Positions 21,564 to 32,092 of a stretch of DNA of 64,000 bases are shown piece after piece (the first letter of the stretch is position 1; every line of letters begins with the position of its first letter). The notes under the pieces were generated by a model. That model was given only the letters and a program-made list of their open reading frames with translations. It was not told where the DNA came from and searched no databases. The DNA comes from Cellulomonas sp. URHD0024 (GTDB lineage Bacteria; Actinomycetota; Actinomycetes; Actinomycetales; Cellulomonadaceae), in assembly GCF_000426185.1 (NCBI RefSeq), contig NZ_AUEW01000001.1:124001-188000 (forward strand), in the 5' to 3' direction. The position numbers and the translations under genes are program-made.

Positions 21564-22249
21564 CCGACGTTTTCCCGACCCCGGGCGCCGTGCGCCACCT
21601 GTGGTGGCGGGTCCGGGACTACGCCAGCGTGCTTCGCTGGCAGCTGGCCAGCTCGCGCGGGTGGGACGCCTACCTCGCACCGCAGGCGCTGGTCGGCCCG
21701 CCCGTCGTCCTCGTCCCCGGCGTGTGGGAGCCGTGGCAGTTCCTGCGACCGGTGGCCGAGGTGCTCTACGCGCACGGTGTCCGGGTGCACACGGTCCCGG
21801 CCCTCGGGTACAACCGGCGACCGGTCGCCGACGCGGCGCAGGTGCTCGCCCGGTACCTCGAGGAGCACGACCTGCGTGAGGTCGTGCTCGTCGCCCACAG
21901 CAAGGGCGGCCTGATCGGGAAGCTGGCCATGCTGGAGCACGACGCGGACGGCAGGATCTCCTCGATGGTCGCGGTGAACACGCCGTTCTCGGGCTCGACG
22001 TACGCGCGCTGGATTCCGCTGCGTTCCGTCCGGGCGTTCATCCCCTCGGACGAGACGATCGTGGCGCTCGCCGCCGAGGTCGAGGTGAACCATCGGATCA
22101 CGTCGGCCCATGCCTTCTGGGACCCGCACATCCCCGGCGGCAGCCACCTCGACGGCGCGCACGAGGTCGTGCTGGCGACGCCCGGACACTTCCGACCGCT
22201 CGCCGACCCGCAGCTCCGGGCGATCCTGCTGGACCGGCTGACCGCCTGA
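21554..22249 (+). CDS. Alpha/beta hydrolase, lipase-like
   Basis: A 231-residue hydrolase. The core reads PPVVLVPGVWEPWQFLRPVAEVL (oxyanion region), with the nucleophile elbow AHSKGGL (Ser near residue 116) and a C-terminal HLDGAHEVVLATPGHF that would supply the histidine. The pattern is closest to the small triacylglycerol lipase/PGAP1-like hydrolases. ATG at 21554 or, six codons earlier, 21536; no clear ribosome binding site for either, and both lie in a 15-bp hairpin. It ends back to back with the next gene (TGATCA). Function unknown. Confidence 0.75.
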   Translation: MPDADVFPTPGAVRHLWWRVRDYASVLRWQLASSRGWDAYLAPQALVGPPVVLVPGVWEPWQFLRPVAEVLYAHGVRVHTVPALGYNRRPVADAAQVLARYLEEHDLREVVLVAHSKGGLIGKLAMLEHDADGRISSMVAVNTPFSGSTYARWIPLRSVRAFIPSDETIVALAAEVEVNHRITSAHAFWDPHIPGGSHLDGAHEVVLATPGHFRPLADPQLRAILLDRLTA

Positions 22250-23077
22250 TCAGCCGCGCGGCAGCCGGAGCACCCGGGTGAGGCCGGGCTGGTCCGGGTC
22301 GTCGACGATCTCCTTGTCGTCCAGCCACGACGTGATCACGTGCGCGAGCTCACCCGGGTGGCTGAAGTTGATCGCGTGCGCGGCACCCTCGATGAGCACG
22401 ACGGTGACGTGGTCGGGGGAGCTGGTGCCGACCTCCCGCACACGCTTCGGTCCGGGCATGAGCGGATCCTTCGACCCGATGACCGCCAGGGAGGGCACCG
22501 GGACCTGCAGGAGCCGCTCCAGCGAGGGGAAGCGGGTGAGCTCGCTGAGCAGGTTCAAGGTGTTGATCGGCCCGAACTTCAGGTAGTCGGGCACCGCGAC
22601 GCGCGCCATCTTGGGGCTCTCGCGCACCCCGTCGGTGGCCAGCTGCCGGAGCGCGCGGCGCAGGGGCTGGTTGTGCACGCCGCCTGCCGGGGAGACGAGC
22701 ACGAGCCGGTGCACCCTCTCCGGCGCCGCGTGCGCGACCTCGAGGCTCACGACGGCACCCATCGAGTTGCCGACGAGGATGACCTTCTCGAAGCCGAGGG
22801 CGTCGAGGATGTCGAGCAGGGTGTGGGCGAGCGCGGGGATGCCGAGGGTGTGCCCGGGTCGCTCGCTGCGGCCGTAGCCCGGCAGGTCGGGCACCAGGTT
22901 CGCGCCACGGTCGGTGAGGAGCCGGGCCGTCGGCATCAGGTACGAGCCCGAGATGCCGAAGCCGTGGATGTGCACGACCGGGACGCCGCCCTCGACATCA
23001 GGGCTGCGCCGGATGAATATCTGGTGCGCGCCGGCCGTGAGGTAGGTCTGGGTCCAGATCGCGTCGCTGCTCGTCAC
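22250..23077 (-). CDS. Alpha/beta hydrolase (MhpC-like)
   Basis: A 275-residue hydrolase with the canonical HIHGFGISGSYLMPTA oxyanion turn, PGYGRSERPGH, nucleophile elbow GNSMGAV (Ser near 105), an acid in IGSKDPLMPG and the catalytic His in EGAAHAINFSHP. This is the meta-cleavage-product or haloalkane-type fold, but substrate cannot be read. The stop codon touches that of the convergent hydrolase. GTG at 23077. Upstream is the sulfonate transporter on the same strand (54-base gap), so it may be read through from that operon and hydrolyse an ester of the imported compound. Confidence 0.85.
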   Translation of the reverse strand: MTSSDAIWTQTYLTAGAHQIFIRRSPDVEGGVPVVHIHGFGISGSYLMPTARLLTDRGANLVPDLPGYGRSERPGHTLGIPALAHTLLDILDALGFEKVILVGNSMGAVVSLEVAHAAPERVHRLVLVSPAGGVHNQPLRRALRQLATDGVRESPKMARVAVPDYLKFGPINTLNLLSELTRFPSLERLLQVPVPSLAVIGSKDPLMPGPKRVREVGTSSPDHVTVVLIEGAAHAINFSHPGELAHVITSWLDDKEIVDDPDQPGLTRVLRLPRG

Positions 23078-23131
23078 GTGCTGATCGTGACAGAGAGGGC
23101 GACGTAGATCGAGACGAACGGCCGATCGACG

Positions 23132-24052
23132 CTACTTGCGGCGTCCCGTGTTGGACGTCTGACCGGTCAGGCCACGCGAGTTCAGCACCGCCCGCTCGAG
23201 CGGCGAGAAGACGATCAGCTCGATCGCGATGCCCACGAGGAAGATGAGGAAGATCGAGACGATGACGAGCGACATGTCGCTGAGGCTGCGGCCGGTGTCC
23301 AGGAGCTGGCCGAGACCGCCCCCGATCGCCACCGTGATGAGCTCGGCTGCCATGAGGGAGCGCCAGGCGAATGCCCAGCCCTGCTTGAGGCCACCGAGGA
23401 ACCCGGGGAGCGCTGCCGGCAGGAGCACGTAGCGGATCCGGGTCCAGCCGCGGGCGCCGAGCACCTGGCCCACCCGCAGGAACAGCGGCGGCACCTGGTC
23501 GGTGCCGGCGAGCAGGCCGTTCACGATCGACGGCACCGCGCCCAGCAGGACCACGGCGTACATCGTCGCGTCGGTCAGGCCGAACCAGATGACCGCGGCG
23601 GGCACCCACGCGACCGACGGCAGGGACTGCAGCCCCGTGATGATCGGGCCGAAGGCGCGACGCAGCAGCGGCGAGGCCGCCAGCGCCGTGCCGATCGCGA
23701 CCCCGACGACGACGGACAGCAGGAAGCCGACCGCCGCGCGCCGGACGCTCGTGCTCATCGCGAGCCATGCCGTGCCGTCCTCGACCGTGGACAGGAACGT
23801 CTGCCACGTGTCGGCGGGGCTCGGCAGCGCGTAGGGCGGCTTCAGCTCGAGCATGTAGGCGATCTGCCAGACGACGACGATCGCCACGAGCGCCGAGAGC
23901 ACGGGCCAGGCTGAACGCCACACCTGGACCAGGAACGACGGGCGCGGGTTGGTGATCGGCGTCTCGAGCGCATCGAGGCCTGCGGCCAGTGCGCTGTCCG
24001 AGGGGCGCTCGTGTGCCGGTCCGGTGACGGGGGCGGTGGTCTCAGTGGCCAT
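23132..24052 (-). CDS. ABC transporter permease, sulfonate/taurine/nitrate type
   Basis: A 306-residue membrane protein of the SsuC/TauC family with six helices, the first at about 44-66. The EAA-like loop facing the ATPase is in GGLKQGWAFAWRSLMAAELI (about 225-245), a hallmark of the family. N-terminal ~35 residues are polar. ATG at 24052 overlaps the ATPase end by 11 bases. Works with the ATPase and binding protein encoded just upstream to import an organosulfur ion. Confidence 0.93.
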   Translation of the reverse strand: MATETTAPVTGPAHERPSDSALAAGLDALETPITNPRPSFLVQVWRSAWPVLSALVAIVVVWQIAYMLELKPPYALPSPADTWQTFLSTVEDGTAWLAMSTSVRRAAVGFLLSVVVGVAIGTALAASPLLRRAFGPIITGLQSLPSVAWVPAAVIWFGLTDATMYAVVLLGAVPSIVNGLLAGTDQVPPLFLRVGQVLGARGWTRIRYVLLPAALPGFLGGLKQGWAFAWRSLMAAELITVAIGGGLGQLLDTGRSLSDMSLVIVSIFLIFLVGIAIELIVFSPLERAVLNSRGLTGQTSNTGRRK

Positions 24053-24836
24053 GGCGGGCGATCTCCTCACGCAGGTGCTCGGTGATCTCTGCACTGAGCG
24101 CGGACACGTCGGCGTCCTCGATGCGCCGCGGCTGCGGGATGTCGATGCGCCACTCGCGCACCACCCGCCCGGGTCGCGACGAGAGCAGGACCACACGCTG
24201 ACCGAGCCGGACGGCCTCGCGGACGTTGTGGGTCACGAAGATCACCGCCCGACCGGTCTCCGACCAGATGCGGGTGAGCTCCTCGTGCAGGACGTCGCGC
24301 GTGATGGCGTCGAGCGCCGCGAACGGCTCGTCCATGAGGAGCAGATCGCCCTCCTGGGCGAGCGCCCGGGCGAGCGCGACGCGCTGCCGCATGCCGCCGG
24401 ACAGCTCGTGCACCCGCTTGGGCGCCGCGCCGTCGAGCCGGACGAGCGACAGCAGCCGCTGGGCCTCGGCCTTGCGCTCCTTGCGCGGTACGCCGCGCAG
24501 GCGCAGGGCGAGCTCGACGTTCGCGCCCGCGGACAGCCACGGGTAGAGCGCGGGCTCCTGGAACATGAGCGCCGGCCGTCCGCCGGTGACCTCGACCTGA
24601 CCGGACACGGGCTGGTCGAGCCCGGCGATCAGCGACAGGAGGGTCGACTTTCCGCACCCCGAGGCTCCGAGCAGGCAGACGAACTCGCCGGGCTGGACCG
24701 TCAGGTCGATGTGCTCGAGCACCGGCGGCCGCGAGGCCTCGCCGAAGTGCTGGGTGACGTCTGTCAGACGCGCCGCAACGGCGGCCGGGGCACCCAAGGT
24801 GCCCGGGCCGCCGGCCGCCGTCGCGGTGGTGGTCAC
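24042..24836 (-). CDS. ABC transporter ATP-binding protein, sulfonate type
   Basis: A 264-residue ATPase with intact Walker A (GASGCGKST), Q-loop (MFQEPALYPWLS), signature LSGGMRQRVALARAL, Walker B LLLMDEPFAALD and switch His (FVTHNVREA), in the SsuB/TauB branch. Its GTG at 24836 overlaps the stop of the binding-protein gene by four bases (GTGA). An unusual Ala/Thr-rich head of about 20 residues precedes the domain. Confidence 0.95.
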   Translation of the reverse strand: MTTTATAAGGPGTLGAPAAVAARLTDVTQHFGEASRPPVLEHIDLTVQPGEFVCLLGASGCGKSTLLSLIAGLDQPVSGQVEVTGGRPALMFQEPALYPWLSAGANVELALRLRGVPRKERKAEAQRLLSLVRLDGAAPKRVHELSGGMRQRVALARALAQEGDLLLMDEPFAALDAITRDVLHEELTRIWSETGRAVIFVTHNVREAVRLGQRVVLLSSRPGRVVREWRIDIPQPRRIEDADVSALSAEITEHLREEIARHGH

Positions 24837-25963
24837 TTTCCGTCTGCTCCTAGTCCGGCGTCGTCGACCGTGTCCTGGCCGTTGGCCTTCAGCACCTCGT
24901 TGAGGAGGGCGAGGTCGTAGATGCCCTCGAGGTCGGTCTTCTTGGAGGTGCCGACGGTGACGGCGTGGTCCGCCGACGTCTGCAGGCTCGAGGCGATCGG
25001 GTCGAGGGTGAGACGCAGGTTGCCCCACGCGCGGTCGAGCACGCCGTCTGCCAGCGGCTTGCCCGTGAGCTTCTCGATGTTGGCGTTCGCCGCCGTCTTG
25101 GCCTCGTCGGGGTTCGCGGTGATCCACTCGTTCGTCGCGTACTCCGCCTCGATGAGCTTCTTCACCGTGCCGGGGTACTTGTCGAGGAAGTCGGTGTTGA
25201 CGATGAGCTGGGTGGTGACGAAGTCGCCGTCCGGCCACAGGTCCTTCTCGTCCACGAGGACGTGCGCGCCGGCGTCGACGAGGCGGGACGCCCACGGCTC
25301 CGGGAGCCACGCACCGTCCACCTGGCCGGCCTTGAAGGCGTCGAGCGTCTGCGCGTTCTCCTGCGGGACGACGTTCACGTCGGACTGGGCCCCGGTGAGC
25401 GAGCTGGTCAGCTTCTGGTCGGCCAGCCAGGCGCGCAGAGCGACGTCCTGGGTGTTGCCGAGCTGGGGGGTGGCCACCGACTTGCCCTTGAGGTCGGCCG
25501 GCGTCTTGATGGCGGCGCTGACGACCAGCTGCGCACCACCCGACGTCGCACCGGAGACGATCCGGATGGCCTTGCCGTCCGACTTGGCGAACGCGTTGAT
25601 GGCAGGGTTCGGGCCGACGTACGCGGCGTCGATCGCCCCGCCGAACAGGGCCTCGACGGCGGCGGGCCCGGCGTTGAAGATCTGCGTCGTCAGCTTCGTG
25701 TCGCCGAGGGACTTCTGGTACGTGCCGTCCTCGACACCGATCAGGGGAATCGCGTGCGTGACGTTGGCGAAGTAGCCGAGGCGCACCTCGTCCGCCTCGG
25801 CCAGCGTCGCAGACGCGCCGCCCTGCGAGGCCGTCGGGGACGGCTCGGCTGCGGCGTCGGAACCCGAGGAGCACGCGGCGAGGGACGAGAGGACGCCAGC
25901 GGTGAGCAGGGCGGTGAAGGTGGCGGCAAGGCGGCGCGCGCGGTGCGCGGGTCGAGCAGTCAT
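24833..25963 (-). CDS. Sulfonate/aliphatic sulfonate-binding lipoprotein
   Basis: A 376-residue periplasmic-type binding protein. The signal ends in a lipobox LSSLAAC (Cys 28 or so) followed by a Ser/Ala/Glu-rich linker, so it should be lipidated by Lgt. The fold is NMT1/SsuA/TauA-like: VRLGYFANVTHA at the first strand, then FNAGPAAVEALFGGAIDAAYVGPNPAINAF, typical for sulfonate, nitrate or thiamine-precursor importers. ATG at 25963; the upstream in-frame region belongs to the leader. The SAM riboswitch and monooxygenases nearby favour a sulfonate ligand. Confidence 0.92.
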   Translation of the reverse strand: MTARPAHRARRLAATFTALLTAGVLSSLAACSSGSDAAAEPSPTASQGGASATLAEADEVRLGYFANVTHAIPLIGVEDGTYQKSLGDTKLTTQIFNAGPAAVEALFGGAIDAAYVGPNPAINAFAKSDGKAIRIVSGATSGGAQLVVSAAIKTPADLKGKSVATPQLGNTQDVALRAWLADQKLTSSLTGAQSDVNVVPQENAQTLDAFKAGQVDGAWLPEPWASRLVDAGAHVLVDEKDLWPDGDFVTTQLIVNTDFLDKYPGTVKKLIEAEYATNEWITANPDEAKTAANANIEKLTGKPLADGVLDRAWGNLRLTLDPIASSLQTSADHAVTVGTSKKTDLEGIYDLALLNEVLKANGQDTVDDAGLGADGK

Positions 25964-25991
25964 GTCAGGTCCTTGGGTTCGAGTCGGTCGG

Positions 25992-26102
25992 TCAACGCGG
26001 GCTGCGAGCGGGTGCCGGACATCGCCGACATCGCGCGAGAGCGCGGACCGGGGCGTGCGCTGCGGCACGGTTGAGGACTCGGACGAACAAGGTGGACGCC
26101 AT
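25992..26102 (-). CDS. Short leader ORF with CRRC motif before the sulfonate transporter
   Basis: A 36-residue frame from ATG 26102 to a stop 28 bases before the binding-protein start. It has a strong GGAGGAA ribosome binding site about eight bases upstream, better than that of most real genes here, and carries Cys-Arg-Arg-Cys with two rare TGT codons near its end. Rest is Ala/Arg-rich with no known domain. It may be a translated control peptide, with the cysteine codons as sensors; equally it may be a chance frame. Confidence 0.4.
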   Translation of the reverse strand: MASTLFVRVLNRAAAHAPVRALARCRRCPAPARSPR

Positions 26103-26209
26103 GAGGGCGCTTCCTCCGCGGGGGACGGGGATGGTCGCGGTTCTGCCGGGCCGTCGTCCGGGACGGGGCCTGGCGAAGAACGCGCGGCCGAGGGGGACGG
26201 GGCCGAGGT

Positions 26210-26290
26210 TCAGATGGTCCGCGGACAGCAGGGACGCGCGGGAGCCGTGGCGACGTGACAACACGTCGAGGCGGCGCGGCAGGTCTGCAT
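26210..26290 (-). CDS. Cysteine-rich leader peptide ORF
   Basis: A 26-residue frame (ATG at 26290) in the leader of the sulfonate ABC operon. It has five cysteines, including two adjacent pairs, TCCH and PCCP, coded by two TGC-TGT and TGT-TGT type doublets. That density is far above chance. Small ORFs with consecutive Cys codons in front of sulfur-assimilation operons are known in actinobacteria as cysteine-responsive attenuators. No clear ribosome binding site precedes it; CAATAT at about 26338-26343 upstream might be a -10. Proposed, not proven. Confidence 0.45.
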   Translation of the reverse strand: MQTCRAASTCCHVATAPARPCCPRTI

Positions 26291-26386
26291 GTGAAGAGGA
26301 TGACGGTCCGCGGGCGCAGGCAACACCCGCGTCTCGAATATTGGACTAAGCAGGTCGGAATTTGAGACTTGCCGGGTGCCGGCGCG

Positions 26387-28528
<2,142 letters not shown>

Positions 28529-28637
28529 GCGGTGGTCCTCGCAGGGTGGGGGCCGGTGGGTGGTGACACCGGACGGGCGGCGCCGAGCCCGAGGCGAGCC
28601 GTCGACGACCCGTGACTCGAGCGCGGTGCCATGGAAG

Positions 28638-31379
28638 CTATCGGACGGGTGGGACTGGGCTCGGCGGAGGTGGGCTCGGTCGGGTCGGTGCGGGGTCGAG
28701 GTGCACGAGGTCGCTCAGGGACGCGACGCCCGAGCCGGGTCTGCGCCGGATCAGGTCGGCGACGAGGCCGGTCCAGCCGGTCTGGTGCGCGGCGCCCAGG
28801 CCGGCCCCGTTGTCACCGTGGAAGTACTCGTTGAACTGTACGAGTCCCTGCCAGTGCGGGTTCTGCCCGTCGTCGACGAACCGGCTCACGTACCCGTAGC
28901 AGGGCCGCCGCCCGTCGTCGCCGACGAGGAACAGGGAGACCAGCCGGGTGCGCAGGTCCTCGGCGACGCCCGTCAACGGCCGGTGCACGCCGGAGCCCGT
29001 CGGGAACTCGACCGTCGCGTCGTCGCCGAAGAACGTTCCGTAGAGCTTGATCGAGGTGGCCAGCAGGTAGTTCAGCGGGAACCAGATCGGGCCGCGCCAG
29101 TTCGAGTTGCCGCCGAACATCGCGGTCGTCGACTCGGCCGGCTCGTAGTCGATGCTCGCCGACAGCTCGCCGATGTCGAGCACGTAGGGGTGGTCGCGGT
29201 GCGCGGCCGAGAGGGCTCGCAGGCCGTAGGTGGACAAGAACTCGTCCTCGTCGAACAGGCGGGCGAAGAGCCGTCGGATGCGGTCCACGCCGACGACCCC
29301 GACGAGGATCCGGCGCTCTCCTGTCGTGCCGCGGACGGCGCCGCTGTCCGGTGCGAGGTTCGACGGGTCGAGCGCGTCGCCCAGGAGGCTGGCGAAGCCC
29401 TTGCCCAGGACGGCGACCTCGGCGATCAGGGGCTCGTCGATCACCAGAGAGGCGAGCACCGGCAGCACGCCGACCATCGAGCGCACCTTGACCGGGATGC
29501 GCTCGCCGTCGGGGAGCACGATGCGGTCGTAGAAGAACCCGTCCGCCTCGTCCCAGAGGTCCTGGTCGTCGAGCGCGCCCTTGATGAGGGCGAAGTGCTC
29601 GAGGAACTTGATGGTCAGGTCCTGCGTCGGCTGGTTGCCCTTGCGGTGCAGCACGAACGACATCGTCGCCATGTGCATCGAGTACAGGGCCATCCAGGCT
29701 GTCGCGTCCGACTGCTCCAGGCGGCCGGCGACGGGCAGCTTGTCGCGATCGATCGGGCCGATGTTGTCCAGCCCGAGGAAGCCGCCCTCGAACAGGTTGG
29801 AGCCGTCCGCGTCCTCGCGGTTGATCCACCAGGTGAAGTTGACCAGCAGCTTGTCGAAGACGCGGCGCAGGAAGTCGAGGTCCCTGGCACCGTCGATCGC
29901 GAACACCTCGAGCGCGGCCCACGCCTGTACCGGAGGGTTCAGGTCGTCGAACGACCACTCGTACGCCGGCAGCGCTCCGCTGGGGTGCTGGAACCACTCG
30001 CGGCAGATGAGGATCAGCTGGTACTTGGCGAACGCGGGATCGACGTGCGCGAGCGAGACGCAGTGGAACGCCAGGTCCCACGCCGCGAACCATGGGTACT
30101 CCCACGTGTCGGGCATCGACATGATGTCGAACGCGTCGAAGTTGCGCCATCGGCTGTTCCGGCCGGTCTTGCGGGACGCGGGCGGCACCGGCTGGCCGGG
30201 GTCGCCGTCGAGCCAGCGCGCCACCTCGTAGCTGTAGAGCTGCTTGGACCAGAGCATCCCGGCGAAGGCCTGGCGCATCACCAGTGCCTCGTCGGCCGTG
30301 GAGCCGGCGGGCGTCAGCTCCGCGTAGAACTCGTCGGCCTCGGCACGACGGCGGGTGGCGACCTCGTCGAACGACGGACCGACCGCGTCGGCCGCCCCGC
30401 CCCTGGGGCGCAGTCGCAGCCGGAGCTCGACCGTCTGCTGCGACGCGACCGACACCTGGTACCAGGCCGCCGCCTTCGTGCCCTCGCGGGCCGGGTTGAC
30501 CGTGGGCGCATCGTGCAGGACGTGGTCGTTGATCCCGTCCTTCGGATACGTCGGGCTCTCAGCGGCACCGAAGAGCTTGGCGGCGTTGGTCTCGTTCTCG
30601 CAGAAGAGCAGCGTCGGTGCGATGCCGTCGGGGCCCGGGCCGACGACCAGCTCCAGGTCCCCGAACAGCGGGTGGTCGATGTCGATCGACCCGGTGCCGG
30701 CGCGTAGCTGCGGAGCCGCCTCGTCGTCGCCCCAGGACCAGGTGTTCCGGAACCAGACCGTCGGCAGGACGTGCAGCGTCTCGGTGTCCGGCCCGGCGTT
30801 GGTGACCTGGATGGTCATCAGGACGTCGTGGGGGCCGTCCTTCGTGTACTCGACCTCGACCACCCAGAACCGGTCCTCGTCGAAGGCCCCCGTGTCCAGG
30901 AGCTCGTACTCGGGCTGGTGCTTGTCGCGTCGACGGTTCTCCGTGACCAGGTCGTCGTACGGGAACGCGCTCTGCGGGTAGTGGTAGCGCCAACGGTTGA
31001 GGGCGTGGCTCGGGAGCGCGTCGGTGAACCACCACCACTCCTTGACGTCCTCACCGTGGTTTCCCTCGTCGCCGGTGAGGCCGAACATCCGTTCCTTGAG
31101 GATCGGGTCCTGGCCGTTCCAGAGCGCGAGCGACAGGCACAGGCGCTGCCGGATGTCACTGAAGCCGGCCATGCCGTCCTCGCCCCAGCGGTACGCCCGC
31201 GACCGCGCGTGCTCGTGCGGAAAGTGCCTCCACGCCTCGCCGTCGGGGCTGTAGTCCTCCCGCACCGTGCCCCACTGGCGCTCGCTCAGGTAGGGGCCCC
31301 ACAGGTACCAGTCGCTGGCGTGCAGCAGGCCGTCCTCGAGCTTTCCGAAGGAGTCGACCCTGTCCCGCTCCGCGCCCAC
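28638..31379 (-). CDS. GH63-like (MGH1-like) glucosidase
   Basis: A 913-residue (alpha/alpha)6-barrel glycoside hydrolase in the mannosylglycerate/mannosyl-oligosaccharide glucosidase class. The N-terminal signature YLWGPYLSERQWGTVREDYS is diagnostic of bacterial GH63-type proteins, followed by RAYRWGEDGMAGFSD; the C-terminal barrel has GGNSNWRGPIWFPLNYLL, typical of the catalytic pocket. Length matches the bacterial family. No signal peptide, so cytosolic. The GTG at 31379 lies one base after the stop of the lipoprotein gene, so translation is coupled. Neighbour GlgX suggests alpha-glucan or related oligosaccharide breakdown. Confidence 0.9.
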   Translation of the reverse strand: MGAERDRVDSFGKLEDGLLHASDWYLWGPYLSERQWGTVREDYSPDGEAWRHFPHEHARSRAYRWGEDGMAGFSDIRQRLCLSLALWNGQDPILKERMFGLTGDEGNHGEDVKEWWWFTDALPSHALNRWRYHYPQSAFPYDDLVTENRRRDKHQPEYELLDTGAFDEDRFWVVEVEYTKDGPHDVLMTIQVTNAGPDTETLHVLPTVWFRNTWSWGDDEAAPQLRAGTGSIDIDHPLFGDLELVVGPGPDGIAPTLLFCENETNAAKLFGAAESPTYPKDGINDHVLHDAPTVNPAREGTKAAAWYQVSVASQQTVELRLRLRPRGGAADAVGPSFDEVATRRRAEADEFYAELTPAGSTADEALVMRQAFAGMLWSKQLYSYEVARWLDGDPGQPVPPASRKTGRNSRWRNFDAFDIMSMPDTWEYPWFAAWDLAFHCVSLAHVDPAFAKYQLILICREWFQHPSGALPAYEWSFDDLNPPVQAWAALEVFAIDGARDLDFLRRVFDKLLVNFTWWINREDADGSNLFEGGFLGLDNIGPIDRDKLPVAGRLEQSDATAWMALYSMHMATMSFVLHRKGNQPTQDLTIKFLEHFALIKGALDDQDLWDEADGFFYDRIVLPDGERIPVKVRSMVGVLPVLASLVIDEPLIAEVAVLGKGFASLLGDALDPSNLAPDSGAVRGTTGERRILVGVVGVDRIRRLFARLFDEDEFLSTYGLRALSAAHRDHPYVLDIGELSASIDYEPAESTTAMFGGNSNWRGPIWFPLNYLLATSIKLYGTFFGDDATVEFPTGSGVHRPLTGVAEDLRTRLVSLFLVGDDGRRPCYGYVSRFVDDGQNPHWQGLVQFNEYFHGDNGAGLGAAHQTGWTGLVADLIRRRPGSGVASLSDLVHLDPAPTRPSPPPPSPVPPVR

Positions 31380-31380
31380 G

Positions 31381-32007
31381 TCAGGAGTTCTCGTTCAGCG
31401 CCGTGCAGCTCGCGGAGCCGTCGAAGGCCGAGCGGATCGCCCCGCCGACGTTCGAGGCGGCGGCCTGCAGCGTCGTCGCGTACTCCTTCGCGGCCGCCAG
31501 GGCAGTCGACGTCGCGGTCAGCGCGGTGCCCGCCGAGCCGAGGAACCCCGCGGCGTTCTTCGCGTCGGCAGCCTCTTGGGCGGCCTCCCGGGCCTGCTGC
31601 GTCGCGGCGCTCACGTCGCTCGCGCTGCTCTGCAGGCTCTCCTTGAGGGTGGTGGCCTCCTCGGTGTCCGGTGCGTCGGCGATCGCCGCCTTGAGCTCGT
31701 CCAGCGAGGTTCCTGCCGTAGCGATGTTCGTCTTGAGCTGCGACTTGAGCTGATCGAGCGCGTCACCGGAGCCGAGCTGGACGCTCAGCCCCTCGGCGAC
31801 CGCGCTGATGTCGGTGGTGAGGTCGCCCAACGAGCTGCAGACGTTGTCGGCCCAGGCCGAAGCCGTCAGACCCGTCGGGGTCGGTGTGGGCGTCGGTGTG
31901 GGCGTCGGCGCCGGTTTCGCATCGGGCTCGCTGGACGAGCAGCCGGCGAGCGCCAGCATCGCGACGACCACCAGACCGAGCGCGGACCTGCGGACGGACA
32001 GACGCAT
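31381..32007 (-). CDS. Coiled-coil lipoprotein
   Basis: A 208-residue lipoprotein. MRLSVRRSALGLVVVAMLALAGC is a clean lipobox signal (Cys 23), followed by a Pro-Thr repeat linker (PTPTPTPTPT). Residues ~70-200 are Ala/Ser/Leu-rich helical repeats without a known domain, with a single pair of cysteines at VCSSLGD and SCTALN that could be disulfide-bonded. It is translationally linked to the glucosidase gene. Role unknown; a surface or binding role is possible. Confidence 0.8.
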   Translation of the reverse strand: MRLSVRRSALGLVVVAMLALAGCSSSEPDAKPAPTPTPTPTPTPTGLTASAWADNVCSSLGDLTTDISAVAEGLSVQLGSGDALDQLKSQLKTNIATAGTSLDELKAAIADAPDTEEATTLKESLQSSASDVSAATQQAREAAQEAADAKNAAGFLGSAGTALTATSTALAAAKEYATTLQAAASNVGGAIRSAFDGSASCTALNENS

Positions 32008-32092
32008 GCGAGGGCCTCCGGTTCGACGACTCACCCCTGCAGACTCGCCGCCCAGGGCGCGCCCGTCATCATCCGCAGGTGATGAAGACAGG

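Larger units (their letters stand above)
25964..26386 (-). other. Leader region of the sulfonate transporter
   Basis: A 423-base gap between the binding-protein start and the glgX end. It holds the two short frames listed above, a possible promoter around 26330-26350 (AT-rich TCCAATATTCG on the minus strand), and a CCGGCG/CGCCGG hairpin at 26379-26397 overlapping the glgX stop that may end glgX transcription. I see no SAM riboswitch here. Confidence 0.5.

Noticed and set aside
25964..26346. Possible second SAM riboswitch before the sulfonate transporter
   Set aside because: None of the conserved SAM-I/IV core segments (such as GGCAACC or the GCAAGCG pseudoknot) are present there.
31861..31930. 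Short tandem repeat encoding Pro-Thr
   Set aside because: Simple low-complexity linker after a lipoprotein signal; not a mobile or regulatory repeat.
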